Assembly (NCBI RefSeq): GCF_050003625.1
Contig: NC_134398.1
Span: 17,620,997-17,684,996 of the forward strand
Direction of reading: 5' to 3'
DNA: 64,000 nt
DNA from: Haematobia irritans
Lineage: Eukaryota; Arthropoda; Insecta; Diptera; Muscidae
Position 1 is the first letter of the stretch; each line of letters starts with the position of its first letter. This document shows positions 44,086 to 55,900 of the stretch, piece after piece. The position numbers were made by a program, and so were the translations under genes. Under the pieces are notes generated by a model. The model saw nothing but the letters and a program-made list of their open reading frames with translations, was not told the origin of the DNA and searched no databases.

Positions 44086-44735
44086 AAGTAAACTGTTTTA
44101 TAGAAAGAATGAACTACCACGCACGAAAATTGAACTAAATATTACTCTACATTTTTAGATTTCCACAAAGCGTTGTTAAAACCAGGGCTGTGGAGTCGGA
44201 GCCGGAGTCTTGGAGTCGGAGTCTGAATGTTTTTTTCGCCGCAAGTGGTGCAAAAATGACGCAGAAGCGATGAATTTAACATGGGCTTGTCATAGGACGG
44301 AAGTCCATTTCAACAGCCGTTGCACTGAATTTGCATCACCTCTTTAGGTGTGATCCGAATTCAATGTTTTGGATGTAAATTAAAAAAATCAAATAAATAA
44401 TTTTTATAATTTTTAATGGATTCTAACGCTTGTCGGAAACGTTTGACCTCAAATATTTTCAAAAATGCACAATTTTTCCAGATTTGATTTAGCTTTTTTT
44501 TCGACAAAATTTAAATGATTTGTACCATTTTATGAATTCTTACTCTGTTGTTAACCTATTTGAAACAAAAAAGTCGAAATTACCCATGAAAATTATGAAA
44601 AAAACAAGTTATAAAAAATTGAATTAAAAGAACTTCCTGGGTAGTTAAAATAAAGAACATCATAGGGTGTGCATCTTCTGGAAGTGCTTTTATAGTTCTG
44701 CCTTTGGAAGAACTTCCAAATTTTTTTGCTGGGAT
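44086..44735. other. Unique sequence with a GGAGTC-rich motif, no gene seen
   Basis: At 44184-44225 lies GGGCTGTGGAGTCGGAGCCG, continuing with more GGAGTC units. Around 44100-44160 and, inverted, around 48350-48430 lie related phrases (AGAATGAACTAC, ACGAAAAT, GAACTAAA), so a small diverged repeat may be present. No gene is supported. Confidence 0.4.
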
Positions 44736-45033
44736 GTACTACCACCACGTACCAAATTTCAACCAGATCGGATGAATTTTGCTTCTCCAAAAGGCACCGA
44801 AGGTCAAATCTGGGGATCGGTTTATATGGGGGCTATATATAATTATGGACTAATATGATCCAATTCCTGCATGGTTGTTGGATACCATATACTAATATCA
44901 CGTATCAAATTTGAACCGAATCGGATGAATTGTGATCTTCCAAGGGGCTCCGGAGGTCAAATCTGGGGATCGGTTTATATATAATTATGGACCGATTTCT
45001 ACCAATTTTTGCATGGGTGTTTGAGGCCATATA

Positions 45034-45967
45034 AAGGGTGATTCTTTTGAGGTTAGGATTTTCATGCATTAGTATTTGACAGATCACGTGGGATTTCAGA
45101 CATGGTGTCAAAGAGAAAGATGCTCAGTATGCTTTGACATTTCATCATGAATAGACTTACTAACGAGCCACAACGTCGAATTTTCAGTGAATGGGCCCTA
45201 GAAAAGTTGGCAGAAAATCCGCTTTTTTATCGACAAATTTTGTTCAGCGATGAGGCTCATTTCTGGTTGAATGGCTACGTAAATAAGCAAAATTGCCGCA
45301 TTTGGAGTGAAGAGCAACCAGAAGCCGTTCAAGAACTGCCCATGCATCCCGAAAAATGCACTGTTTGGTGTGGTTTGTACGCTGGTGGAATCATTGGACC
45401 GTATTTTTTCAAAGATGCTGTTGGACGCAACGTTACGGTGAATGGCGATCGCTATCGTTCGATGCTAACAAACTTTTTGTTGCCAAAAATGGAAGAACTG
45501 AACTTGGTTGACATGTGGTTTCAACAAGATGGCGCTACATGCCACACAGCTCGCGATTCTATGGCCATTTTGAGGGAAAACTTCGGAGAACAATTCATCT
45601 CAAGAAATGGACCGGTAAGTTGGCCACCAAGATCATGCGATTTGACGCCTTTAGACTATTTTTTGTGGGGCTACGTCAAGTCTAAAGTCTACAGAAATAA
45701 GCCAGCAACTATTCCAGCTTTGGAAGACAACATTTCCGAAGAAATTCGGGCTATTCCGGCCGAAATGCTCGAAAAAGTTGCCCAAAATTGGACTTTCCGA
45801 ATGGACCACCTAAGACGCAGCCGCGGTCAACATTTAAATGAAATTATCTTCAAAAAGTAAATGTCATGGACCAATCTAACGTTTCAAATAAAGAACCGAT
45901 GAGATTTTGCAAATTTTATGCGTTTTTTTTAAAAAAAAAGTTATCAAGCTCTTAACAAATCACCCTT
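45034..45967 (+). mobile_element. DD41D Tc1/mariner-type element R1, copy 2
   Basis: Ends AAGGGTGATT / AATCACCCTT are flanked by TA (45032-45033 and 45968-45969), and it is 934 bp long. It is almost identical to 24178-25110 but in the opposite orientation, and is inserted at a different module position of another Rep-A copy. This indicates recent movement of an already internally deleted element. Confidence 0.9.
45147..45860 (+). CDS. Truncated DD41D transposase, copy 2 (longest intact frame)
   Basis: A 237-codon frame starts MNRLTNEPQRR and carries Asp35 (FSDEAHF), Asp128 (FQQDGATCHT) and Asp170 (LTPLDYFLWGY). The spacing Asp128-Asp170 (41 residues) defines DD41D. Upstream at 45102 an ATG opens MVSKRKMLSML and then hits a stop. 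It looks like the original transposase N-terminus, joined by deletion of roughly 100 codons to the catalytic part. Full transposases of this superfamily are usually about 340 residues, so the DNA-binding domain is lost. The core is uninterrupted, which fits recent origin. The frame could encode a catalytic-domain-only protein, but expression is not shown. Confidence 0.8.
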   Translation: MNRLTNEPQRRIFSEWALEKLAENPLFYRQILFSDEAHFWLNGYVNKQNCRIWSEEQPEAVQELPMHPEKCTVWCGLYAGGIIGPYFFKDAVGRNVTVNGDRYRSMLTNFLLPKMEELNLVDMWFQQDGATCHTARDSMAILRENFGEQFISRNGPVSWPPRSCDLTPLDYFLWGYVKSKVYRNKPATIPALEDNISEEIRAIPAEMLEKVAQNWTFRMDHLRRSRGQHLNEIIFKK

Positions 45968-46527
45968 TATTAACACCACGTATCAAATTTCAACTGAATC
46001 AGATGAATTTTGGTCTTCGAAGAGGCTCAAATCTGGTGATCGGTTTATATGGGAGCTATATATAATTATGCACCGATGTGGACCAATATTTGCATGGTTA
46101 TTAGAGACCATATACTTACACCATGTACCAAATTTAAGCCGGATCGGATTAAATTCGCTTCTCTTAGAGTCTCCGCAAGCCAAATCGGGAGATCGGTTTA
46201 TATGGAGGCTATATATAATTATTGACCGATGTAGACCAATTTTTGTATGGTTGTTAAGGACCATATATTAACACCATGTACCAGATTTCAGTCGGATCGG
46301 ATGAAATTTGCTTCTCTTAGAGGATCCGCAAGCCAATTCTAGGGATCGGTTTATCTGGGGGATATATATAATTATGGACCGATGTGGACCAATTTTGGTA
46401 TGGTTGTTAGAGACCATATACTAACACCATGTACCAAATTTCAAACGAATCGGATGAATTTTGCTCTTCCAAGGGGCTCCGGAGGTCAAATCTGGTGATC
46501 GGTTTATATGGGGGCTATATATAATTA

Positions 46528-47657
46528 CACGCACAGAAAAAACATGTTTGGACATGGTTGCCGCATCCATTTAATGCTTATTTAGAGTATGTAATTGTCG
46601 CGAAAACCATGTATTTTGTCTTTGTAAAAATAATTTTCGAGCGGAGAAAAATATATGTTGGCAATAAGCATTTAAATGGTTCTCAAATGCCGCAAACATG
46701 TTCTATTATTTAAATGATAGAATTTGAGACCATTATATGGTCAGGAAAATCATGTATCTGACCATTCAATTTTTTTACTTTTTTGCAGAGAAAAAAATAT
46801 TTTTATAGTTTATGTATAGACATGTCTACAACCATTACATGGCCATAAAGACCATGTACATTGTTTTCGTGACCATTTAATTTTTTAATTTTTTTGCAGC
46901 GAAAAGAATTTTATAAAAACATTGAGCAGGTACACACGATTTTCATTTTGCGCGTCAGTCGTGTGTTGATTGTTTCTTGGAATGGACGGAGAATACGGAA
47001 TTATTGTGTTTTGTGTTAATTTATTTATTCAGAAATGGCATGTGGTTTTATGTGAATACAAACAAGGAAAGTGTAATTGAAAAAAATATACCTGGTTTTT
47101 GTTCTGCATTTTGATATATGGTATAATTTATTTTTATTTGCAGTTACATGATGTCTGCGATTGTACATTTGATGGTCACGAAGTAAGTATGGAATGATTA
47201 CTTATTGTTGAAATTGAACCAAACTAGAGTGTGTAAAAATATGTGAAGTTTGCTTGCACGACATTATAAATACAAATAAACAATGAATTAGTTTATAAAT
47301 AAATAAAAACAAATAAATAAAGTTGATTTTGTGTTTTCTTTTCTCAAGTGGCGTCCTTTTTTCGACGACGAAAAAAGTTTTTTCATAAAAATCAAAACAT
47401 TTTAGGTTGTGACCATGTTCTTTTAACTAGAAGAAAAACATTTTAGATCGTGACCATTGTCTTTTAATGGAAACAAAATTCTTTTTATCAATATAATAAC
47501 ATTTTAGATGAGGACAATTGTATTTTTCTTAGAACCATGTTCACTGAGCCAACATGGTTGCAGGTTAAAATGTTACATGGTCGCCGCAAAAATAGCTGCT
47601 ATCATATTATTTTGCTCTTCGAATATGATTGTGGCAATCATGTTTCTTCTCTGCGTG
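46528..47657. mobile_element. 1,130-bp TIR element with TA target, no transposase recognised
   Basis: The left end CACGCACAGAAAAAACATG and the right end (other strand) CACGCAGAGAAGAAACATG match at 17 of 19 positions. TA flanks both (46526-46527 and 47658-47659), and Rep-A continues across. The interior is AT-rich with recurring phrases such as TGACCAT, CATTTAA, TTTTTGCAG and AACATTTTAGAT, plus an inverted repeat ACACACGA..TCGTGTGT at 46932-46967. No transposase motif is visible, so it is probably non-autonomous. The superfamily is unassigned. Confidence 0.8.
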
Positions 47658-48560
47658 TATGGACCGATGTAGACCAATTTTTTATGGTTGTTAGAGACCA
47701 CATATTAACACCATGTACCTAATTTCAGCCGGATCAGATGAAATTTGCTTCTTTTAGAGGCTCCGCAAGCCGAATCTGGGGATGGCTTTATATGGAGGCT
47801 ATTCATAATTATGGACCGATGTGGACCAATTTTTGCATGGTTGTTGCAGACCATATACTAACATCATGTACCAAATTTCAGCCGGATCGGATGAAATTTG
47901 CTTCTCTAAGAGGATCCGCAAGGCAATTCTGGGGATCGGTTTATATGTGGCTATATATAATTATAGACCGATGTGGAACAATTTTTGCGTGGTTGTTAGA
48001 GACCATATACTAACACCATGTACCAAATTTCAGCCGGATCGGATGAAATTTGCTAGAGGCTCCGCAAGCAAAATCGGGGGATCGGTTTATATGGGGGCTA
48101 CATGTAATTATCCACCGATGTGGACCAATTTTTGCATGGGGTCCGTTTATTTGGGGGCGGACGGACGGACGGACATGCTTAGATCGACTCAGAATTTCAC
48201 CACGACCCAGAACATATATACTTTATGGGGAATTAGAGCAATATTTCGATGTGCTACAAACGGAATGACTAAGTTAATATACCTCCTATGGTGGAGGGTA
48301 TAAAAATGAACTAAAATAAAGAAGAAAATCATTGGCGCCAAATGATCACTATTTTAACCATACAGTAGTTCATTCTTACTATCTTTGGGAATCGTACGAA
48401 AATCTTCGTGTGCTTTAGTTCATATTGAACTTATGTCATGAAACATTATATCCACGTTTAGTTCATAAAATTTTTGAGACATACTTGAAACAAGTAAGAT
48501 CTCATTGAATTGCAGAAAATTTCGAAAAAAAATAATAAAATTTAAATAGCAAATAATGTT

Positions 48561-50446
48561 TATACCCTCCACCATAGGATGGGGGTATATTAACTTTGTC
48601 ATTCCGTTTGTAACACATCGAAATATTGCTCTAAGACCCCATAAAGTATATATGTTCTGGGTCGTGGTGAAATTCTGAGTCGAGCTAAGCATGTACGTCC
48701 GTCCGTCTGTTGAAATCACGCTAACTTCCGAACGAAAGAAGCTATCGACTTGAAACTTAGCACAAGTAGTTGTTATTAATGTAGGTCGGATGGTATTGAA
48801 AATGGGCCATATCGGTCCACTTTTACGTATAGCCCCCATATAAAGGGACCCTTAGATTTGGCTTGTGGAGTCTCTAACAGAAGCATATTTCATCCGATCC
48901 GGCTGAAATTTGGTACATGGTGTTGGTATATGGTCTCTAACAACCATGCAAAAATTGGTCCACATCGGTCCATAATTATATGTAGCCCCATATAAACCGA
49001 TCCCCAGATTTGGCCTGCGAAGCCTCAAAGAGAAGCAAATTTCATCCGATCTTGTTGAAATTTGGTACATGGTGTTGGTATATGGTCTCTAATAACCGTG
49101 CAAATATTGGTCCACATCGGTCCATAATTATATATAGCCTTATATAAACCGATCCCCAGATTTAGCTTGCGGAGCCTCAAAGAGAAGCAAATTTCATCCG
49201 ATCCGGCTGAAATTTGGTACATGGTGTTGGTATATGGTCTTCAACTACCATGCAAAAATTGGTCCACATTGGTCCATAATTATATATAGCCCCCATATAA
49301 ACCGATCCCCAGCTTTGACTTGCGGAGCCTCAAAGAGAAGCAAATTTCATCCGATCTTGCTGAAATTTGGTACATGGTGTTGGTATATGGTCTCTAATAA
49401 CCATGGAAAAATTGGTCCACATCGGTCTATAATTATATATAGCCCCCATATAAACGTTCTCCAGATTTGACCTCCGGAGCCTCTTGGGGGAGCAAAATTC
49501 ATCCGATCCGGTTCAAATTTGGAACGTGGTGTTAGTATATGGTCGCTAACAACCATACCAAAATTGGTCCATATCGGTCTATAGTTATATATAGCCGATC
49601 TCCAATCACACAAAAATTTGTCCATATCGGTTCATAATCATGGTCGCCACGCGAGCCAAAAATAATCTACCAAAATTTTCTTTCTATAGAAAATTTTTTC
49701 AAAAATTTTATTTCTATAGAAAATTTTGTTAAAATTTTATTCGGTTTATAATCATGGTTACCACTCAAGCAAAAAATAATCTACCAAAATTTTATTTCTT
49801 TAGAAAATTTTGTCAAAATTTTATTTCTATAGAAAATTTAGTCAAAATTTTATTTCTATAGAAAATTTTGTTAAAATTTTATTTCTATAGAAAATTTTTG
49901 TTAAAATTTTTTTTCTATAGAAAATTTTTAAAAATTTTATTTCTATAGAAAATTTTTAAATGCATATATCATTTTTTAAAAATTTTATTTCTATAGAAAA
50001 TTTTTAAAAATTTTATTTCTATAGAAAATTTTGTTAAAATTTTATTTCTGTAGAATATTTTATCAAAATTTTATTTCTAAAGAAAATTTTGTGAAAATTT
50101 TATTTCTATAAAATTTTTTTTTTAATTTTATTTCTATAGAAAATTTTTTTAAAATTTTTTTTCTATAGAAAATTTTGTCAAAATTTTATGTCTATAGAAA
50201 ATTTTGTCAAACTGAATTATATACGTATTTGACCGATCTTTTTTGATTTAATATATACCACGTATGGACATACATACAATTAAAAAGACGGTGTTAGGAG
50301 GTTTTAAGATACCTTGCCATTGGCAAGCGTTACCGCAACTTAAGTATTTCGATTGTGGATGGCAGTGTTTAGAAGAAGTTTCTACGCAATCCATGGTGGA
50401 GGGTACATAAGCTTCGGCCTGGCCGAACTTACGGCCGTATATGATT
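48561..50446 (+). mobile_element. Rep-A element copy h, complete
   Basis: Hairpin end at 48561, leader, and four to five modules. Then come the junction motif (GCGAGCCAAAAATAATCTAC at 49650, repeated in variant form at 49758) and a 29-bp satellite tract (49668-50212). The conserved right region follows, with the TTCGGCCTGGCCGAA palindrome at 50413-50427. It has the same order of parts as copy b and confirms the satellite as an internal component. Confidence 0.85.
49668..50212 (+). repeat. 29-bp satellite tract inside Rep-A copy h
   Basis: Imperfect units in + orientation, several shortened (TTTTTAAAAATTTTATTTCT). A repeat of the junction motif interrupts it at 49740-49790, as in copy b. Confidence 0.85.
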
Positions 50447-52227
50447 GTTTTCCAATAAAAATAAGTTAAATTTAGCGTTAGTTTAACTACGGAAATTTCT
50501 TTGTGTGCGAAGTTGAAGTTAATTGGATTACGTTAGATCTACGTGATAGGTACCTTCGAAATCCATCAGAATTTTATTGAGGACTAAAATTTAAAATTTT
50601 CTATAAATAGTTTTTTTTTCGAAAATCTCCCATTATATTTATTTATGCTTCGGTCATAATGATTGGCCCCAGACATCTTTTCAATTCAACCCCAAGAGAA
50701 ATATTTCTTAAGTCCCCCTTTTCAGTGAATACAACAATTGCATCACATCACATCTTAAATCCCTGTCATCAATGTCCCCATATTCATAGCAATCCTTGTC
50801 CATAGATCCAAGTCAACGTTTGCTAATTTAGCTGGGATATGTAAACACCACCAGTTACCATAGCTTTGGGCCATTAGAGTCATGCTACCCCAATGATTAT
50901 CCTTGACCTTTTATGCATACTAGCTAGAAGTCTATTCAAGAGTCAACATCACATGGAAGATAACTAGAGAATGATTCAAGCCTATTATGGAGATTTTTTC
51001 TTTGTCCAAAAAAAGTATAAACACTCAAGGATAACCAGCCAAGCTAACTGGTCTGAATTGATATTTTAGGAAGGGGGATAGTTTTTGGAGGATATGTGTG
51101 GTGTATATGGCTTCCCGCATACGAACTAAAGCTAACCATATACGTGTGTATCTATGCCCGCTGTTGGTTGGTACTTATTTTTTATGAACCCCAAGAGCAA
51201 ATAAGAATATTTCTTCGTTCCAAGATTACTGTTGCTTGTTCACATCAGGGTCACTTTATTTTATGACCATGTTAAGGTCATTCTAGTCATCATCGTACTC
51301 ATCATTGTCAATGAAAAAAAAACGACTGCCAAAGAATGACGTTGGTTGTTTTTTATCTTCTACACATTAGCATATGGTTGGGGATTATATAAGGATATTA
51401 GACCATCATTAGGTGATGTGGGTAGGTCATATGGGAAAAAATCAATAAAAGATTGGAGAAGTAGAGGAAGCAAGAAATTATCCCTTGGATCCCATTGAAT
51501 TTCCAATCCCCCCCACGGTGTCACTGTATTACTAAATTTTATTTGAATAGACTCATAAGCTTATAAATAAACTTTTTTTTTTACTATAATGAGGGGCATC
51601 GACGAAAAATCGATTTGAAAAAAAAAAAATCGAACCCTACTATCACATTTACCTCTTGGCATTTCCATGTTGTGACCATAAGTTCCCTTATGACCACTAT
51701 CGAATTGCAGACAATCTAATACTGCTGCTGCAGTTAGGGTCAAAAGTTTTCTTTTTATTTGTTTGCTGAACAATGTTTTCTCTAGTTGCTGGTGTTTGAT
51801 TTTTTAGTTTTTATTGGGCCCACAATTTGCTGGGGTCAACAATGGTAATGATCATAATAAAAACCATATTGAAATCATGTTAAAGGGCCATTACTGTTAG
51901 TTCATGTAGTCCATGTCCATTTCCATGTCAGCATGTAGATAATTTGTTCAAATTCAATTGAGTGGATGAATAAAATTCCAAATTGATAGTAGAGGGTTAG
52001 GATAAATTCAAAAGTTAAAGTCCTTTCCTGAGGGGAGATTTACTTTTGGAAATTTGAATTTAATTGTAATACGAGTTAAAGTTTTCCAAATGAATTGGAA
52101 GGACTTTTCATGGATGAGCGTAAAGTTTTCGAGTTCATGAGTTAAAGAGATGATTTTAATTCTAAAGATTTTTAAAAATTAAAACTAAATTGAAATTGTC
52201 TTTAATGCAGTGAAATATGCTCCTCCA
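50447..52227. other. Unique sequence, no gene seen
   Basis: About 1.8 kb without recognised repeats, the largest block of non-repetitive sequence except 57493-59379. It has slightly higher GC between 50650 and 51520. No open frame longer than about 70 codons and no RNA-like boxes are recognised. Confidence 0.4.
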
Positions 52228-52884
52228 CACTGAAAAAAATATTGTCGTGAGGTCAAAGATTTCATGTCTTTAAAATACGAATGCAAATTTTGCTTAGCAC
52301 GGAAGACGCAATTCTCTACCATAAAGTTTTTTTCCTTGTCCAAAAGTCGATAAACTTTTCAATGAAGTCGTATTATCCTTATAATTAAGTGATTTCACTT
52401 AAAAATTGGTATCATAACATGAAAGAAAAAAAATTTTGGCTAAGGTCAACTTGACTTTAATAACTCAGAAAAATTCTTTACATTTAATGAAATTGTCTTT
52501 AAATTTGTTGCCTTTTTGCATCTTGACTACAAAGCAAAATATCGTTCAAATATAGGACATATTTTTCAACACTTCATTTTAAAGACGTTTATTACTTGAA
52601 ACATATCATAATTTCTACTGGAAATCAAGTCTTAATTTGGAAAATAAAGTTGTCGTTAACTCGTTTTTAAAGGACTTTGATAGCATATGAAGAAAAAAAA
52701 ACTGAAAAAGCGAAAAAATAAAATTTGCTTCCTAGAAGCAAGTGCACAAAACTAGAATTTTAAAGAGAATTGTGTCTTAAAAGTATCCTTACTTGTATTC
52801 TCCGCATCTTTGGCTCGGAATCAATGCCAAAATTTTTAACGTAAAGACAAAATCTTTGGAACCGGGCATGCTTTTTTTTCAGTG
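52228..52884. mobile_element. Candidate 657-bp TIR element (CACTGAAAAAAA ends)
   Basis: The left end CACTGAAAAAAATATTG and the right end on the other strand CACTGAAAAAAAAGCAT are followed further in by similar AAAGATTT.ATGTCTTTA and AAAGATTTTGTCTTTA stretches. This gives a partial inverted repeat of about 50 bp. No target duplication is evident and no coding sequence is present. The call rests on the inverted ends only. Confidence 0.5.
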
Positions 52885-52939
52885 CAGGAAGCTCAAGAAA
52901 TCAACCTTGGGGACCGGTTTGTAAAAAGGCTAGATTAGT

Positions 52940-52985
52940 TGTAATGGCAGCCCCACTTATCTCTTATCACTGAGTGCAGCCCGTC
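52940..52985 (-). mobile_element. SINE fragment
   Basis: AATGGCAGCCCCACTTATCT, then CTTATCACTGAGTGCAGCCC, matches two SINE segments (around 37305 and 37372-37392) with the part between deleted. It lies directly before the largest 29-bp array. Confidence 0.65.
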
Positions 52986-52989
52986 AAAC

Positions 52990-55900
52990 AAACAAAACTA
53001 AAGTTTTGACAAAATTTTCTATAGAAATAAAGTTTTGACAAAATTTTCTACAGAAATAAAATTTTGTAAAATTTCCTATAGAAACAAAATGTTGACAAAA
53101 TTGTTTATAGAAATAAAAATTTGACAACATTTTCTATAGAAATAACATTTTAAAAAAATTTTTCTATAGATATACAATTTTTACAAAATTTTCTGTAGAA
53201 CTATAATTTTGACAAAATTCTTTATAGAAATAAAGTTTTGACAAAATATTCTATGGAAATAAAATTTCAACAAATTTTCAATAGGAACAAAATGTTACCA
53301 CAATTTTTTATAAAAATAAAATTTTCACAAAATTTTCTATAGAAATAAAATTTTGACAAAATTTATTTTAAGTATAAAACATTTTGAGACAATTTTCTAT
53401 AGAAATAAAATTTCAATAGGAACAAAATGTTGGCATAATTTTTTATAAGAATAAAATTTTCACAAAATTTTCTATAGAAATTAAAATTTTGACAAAATTT
53501 TTTTTAATAATAAAACATTTTGACACAATTTTCTATAGAAATAAAATTTCAACAAAATTTGTATAAGAATAAAATTTTGACAACATTTTGACAAAATTTT
53601 CTATAGAAATAAAATTTTGACAAATATTTCTATAGAAATAAAATTTCTACAAATTTTCTATAGAAATAAAATTTCAACAAAATTTTTTATAAAAAAAAGT
53701 ACTGTGGAGACTTTCTCTACATTTTTTTTTATAAAAAAAATTTTTTTTTATAATGTTTTGACAAGATTTTCTATACACATAAAAATTTCCCAATTTTTTC
53801 CATAGAAATAAAATTTTGACAAAATTTTGTATGGAAATAAAATTTTCACAAAATTTTCTATAGAAATAAAGGTTTCACAAAATTTTCTATCTATTTTGAC
53901 AAAATTTTCTATAGATATAACATTTTGAAAAAACTTTTTATAGAAATAAAATTTTGACAAAATTTTCAATAGGAATAAAATGTTGTTAATAAATAAAATG
54001 TTAAAAACAAAATTTTTATAAGAATAACATTTTGTCAAAATTTGTCAAAATTTTTTGTAGAAATAAAATGTTGACAAATATTTCAATAGAAGTAAAATTT
54101 CAACAAATTTTCTATAGAAATAAAATTTCAACAAAATTTTTACAAGAACAGCATTTTGACCAAATTTTGTAAAATATTCAAATTTTGACAAAATTTTCTA
54201 TAGAAATAAAGTTTTGACAAAATTTTCTATCGAAATTAAATTTTGAGAAAATTTTCTATATAAATGAAATTTTGAGAAAATTTTCTATAAAAAATTAAAT
54301 TTAGAGAAAATTTTCTATAGCAATAAAATTTCAGAAAAAGTTTTTATAGAAATAAAATTTTGACAAATTTTTCTATAAAATAAAATACTGTGGACACTTA
54401 CTCCACATTTTTTTTATTTTGAACAAACTTTTTGTAAAAATAAAATTGTGACAAAAAACTTTCTATAAACATACAATTTTGCCAAATTTTTCCATAGAAA
54501 TAAAATTTTGACAAAATTTTGTATAGAAATAAAATTTTCACAAAATTTTCTATAGAAATAAAGGTTTCACTAATTCACTATTTATTTTGCAAAAAAATTT
54601 TCTATAGATATAACATTTTGAAAAAACTTTCTGCAAAAATAAAATTTTGACAAAATTTTCAAAAGGAACAAAATGTTGACAAAATTTGTTATAAGAATAA
54701 AATGTTGACAAAACTTTCTATAGAAATAAAATTTTGGCAGAATGTTCAATAGGAATAAAATTTTGAAAAAAAATTTATAGGAATAAACTATTGACAAAAT
54801 TTTTATAAGAATAACTTTTTGTCAAAATTTTCTATAGGAATACAATTTTGACAAAATCTTCAAAAGGAAAAAAATTTTGACAAATTTTTGAATATGAATA
54901 CAATTTTGACAAAGTTTTCTTTAGATGTTAAAAGAATGTTAAAACATTTTTATAAAAATAACATTTTGTCCAAATTTGCCAAAGGAATACAATTTTGTCA
55001 AAATTTTCAATAGTTATAAATTTTTTACAAAATTTTCAATAGGAATAAAATTTTTATAAGAATAAAATTTTCAAAAAATTTTCTATAGAAATAAAATTTT
55101 GACAAAATTTATTTTAATAATAAAACATTTTAACACAATTTTCTGCAGAAATGATATTTCAACAAAATTTGTATAAGAATTAAAGCTTGATCAAATTTTG
55201 TAAAGTAATCAAATTTTGAAAAAAATTTCTATAGAAATAAAATTTTGACAAAATTTTCTATAGAAATAAAATTTCTAAAAATTTTTTATAGAAATAAAAT
55301 TTCAACAATATTTTTACAAGAATAACATTGTGACCAAATTTTGTAAAGAAATCAAATTTTGACAAAATTTTCCATAGAAATTAAGTTTTGAAAAAATTTT
55401 CTATATAAATTAAATTTTGAGAAAATTTTCTATAGAAATTAATTTTAGAGAAAATTTTCTATAGCAATAAAATTTCAGAAAAAAATTTTATAGGAATAAA
55501 ATTTTCACAAAATTTTCTATAAAATAAAATACTTTAGATACTTACTCCACATTTTTTTTATAAAAATAAAGTTTTGACAACATTTTATATAAAAATAAAA
55601 TTTTGACAAATTTTTCCATAGAAATAAAATTTTAACAAAATTTTGTATAGAAATAACATTTTGACAAAATTTTCTATCTATTTTGACAAAATTTTCTATA
55701 TATATATAACATTTGGAAAAAATTTTCTGTAAAAATAAAATTTTGACAAAATTTTCAATAGGAACAAAATGTTGACAAAATTTGTTATAAGAATAAAATT
55801 TTGGCAAAACTTTCTATAGAAATAAAATTTTGGCAAAATTTTCAATAGGAATACAATTTAAAAAAAAATTTATAGGAATAAAATGTTGACAAAATTTTTA

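Larger units (their letters stand above)
44740..48303 (-). mobile_element. Rep-A element copy g, with two nested transposons
   Basis: The left part is truncated at about 44740 within a module, and the right end has leader and hairpin (CTCCTATGGTGGAGGG) at about 48303. Removing the insertions at 45034-45967 and 46528-47657 restores continuous module sequence in both places, with TA at each junction. Total Rep-A sequence is about 1.5 kb. The last part is shortened, with a deletion between 48135 and 48160. Confidence 0.85.
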
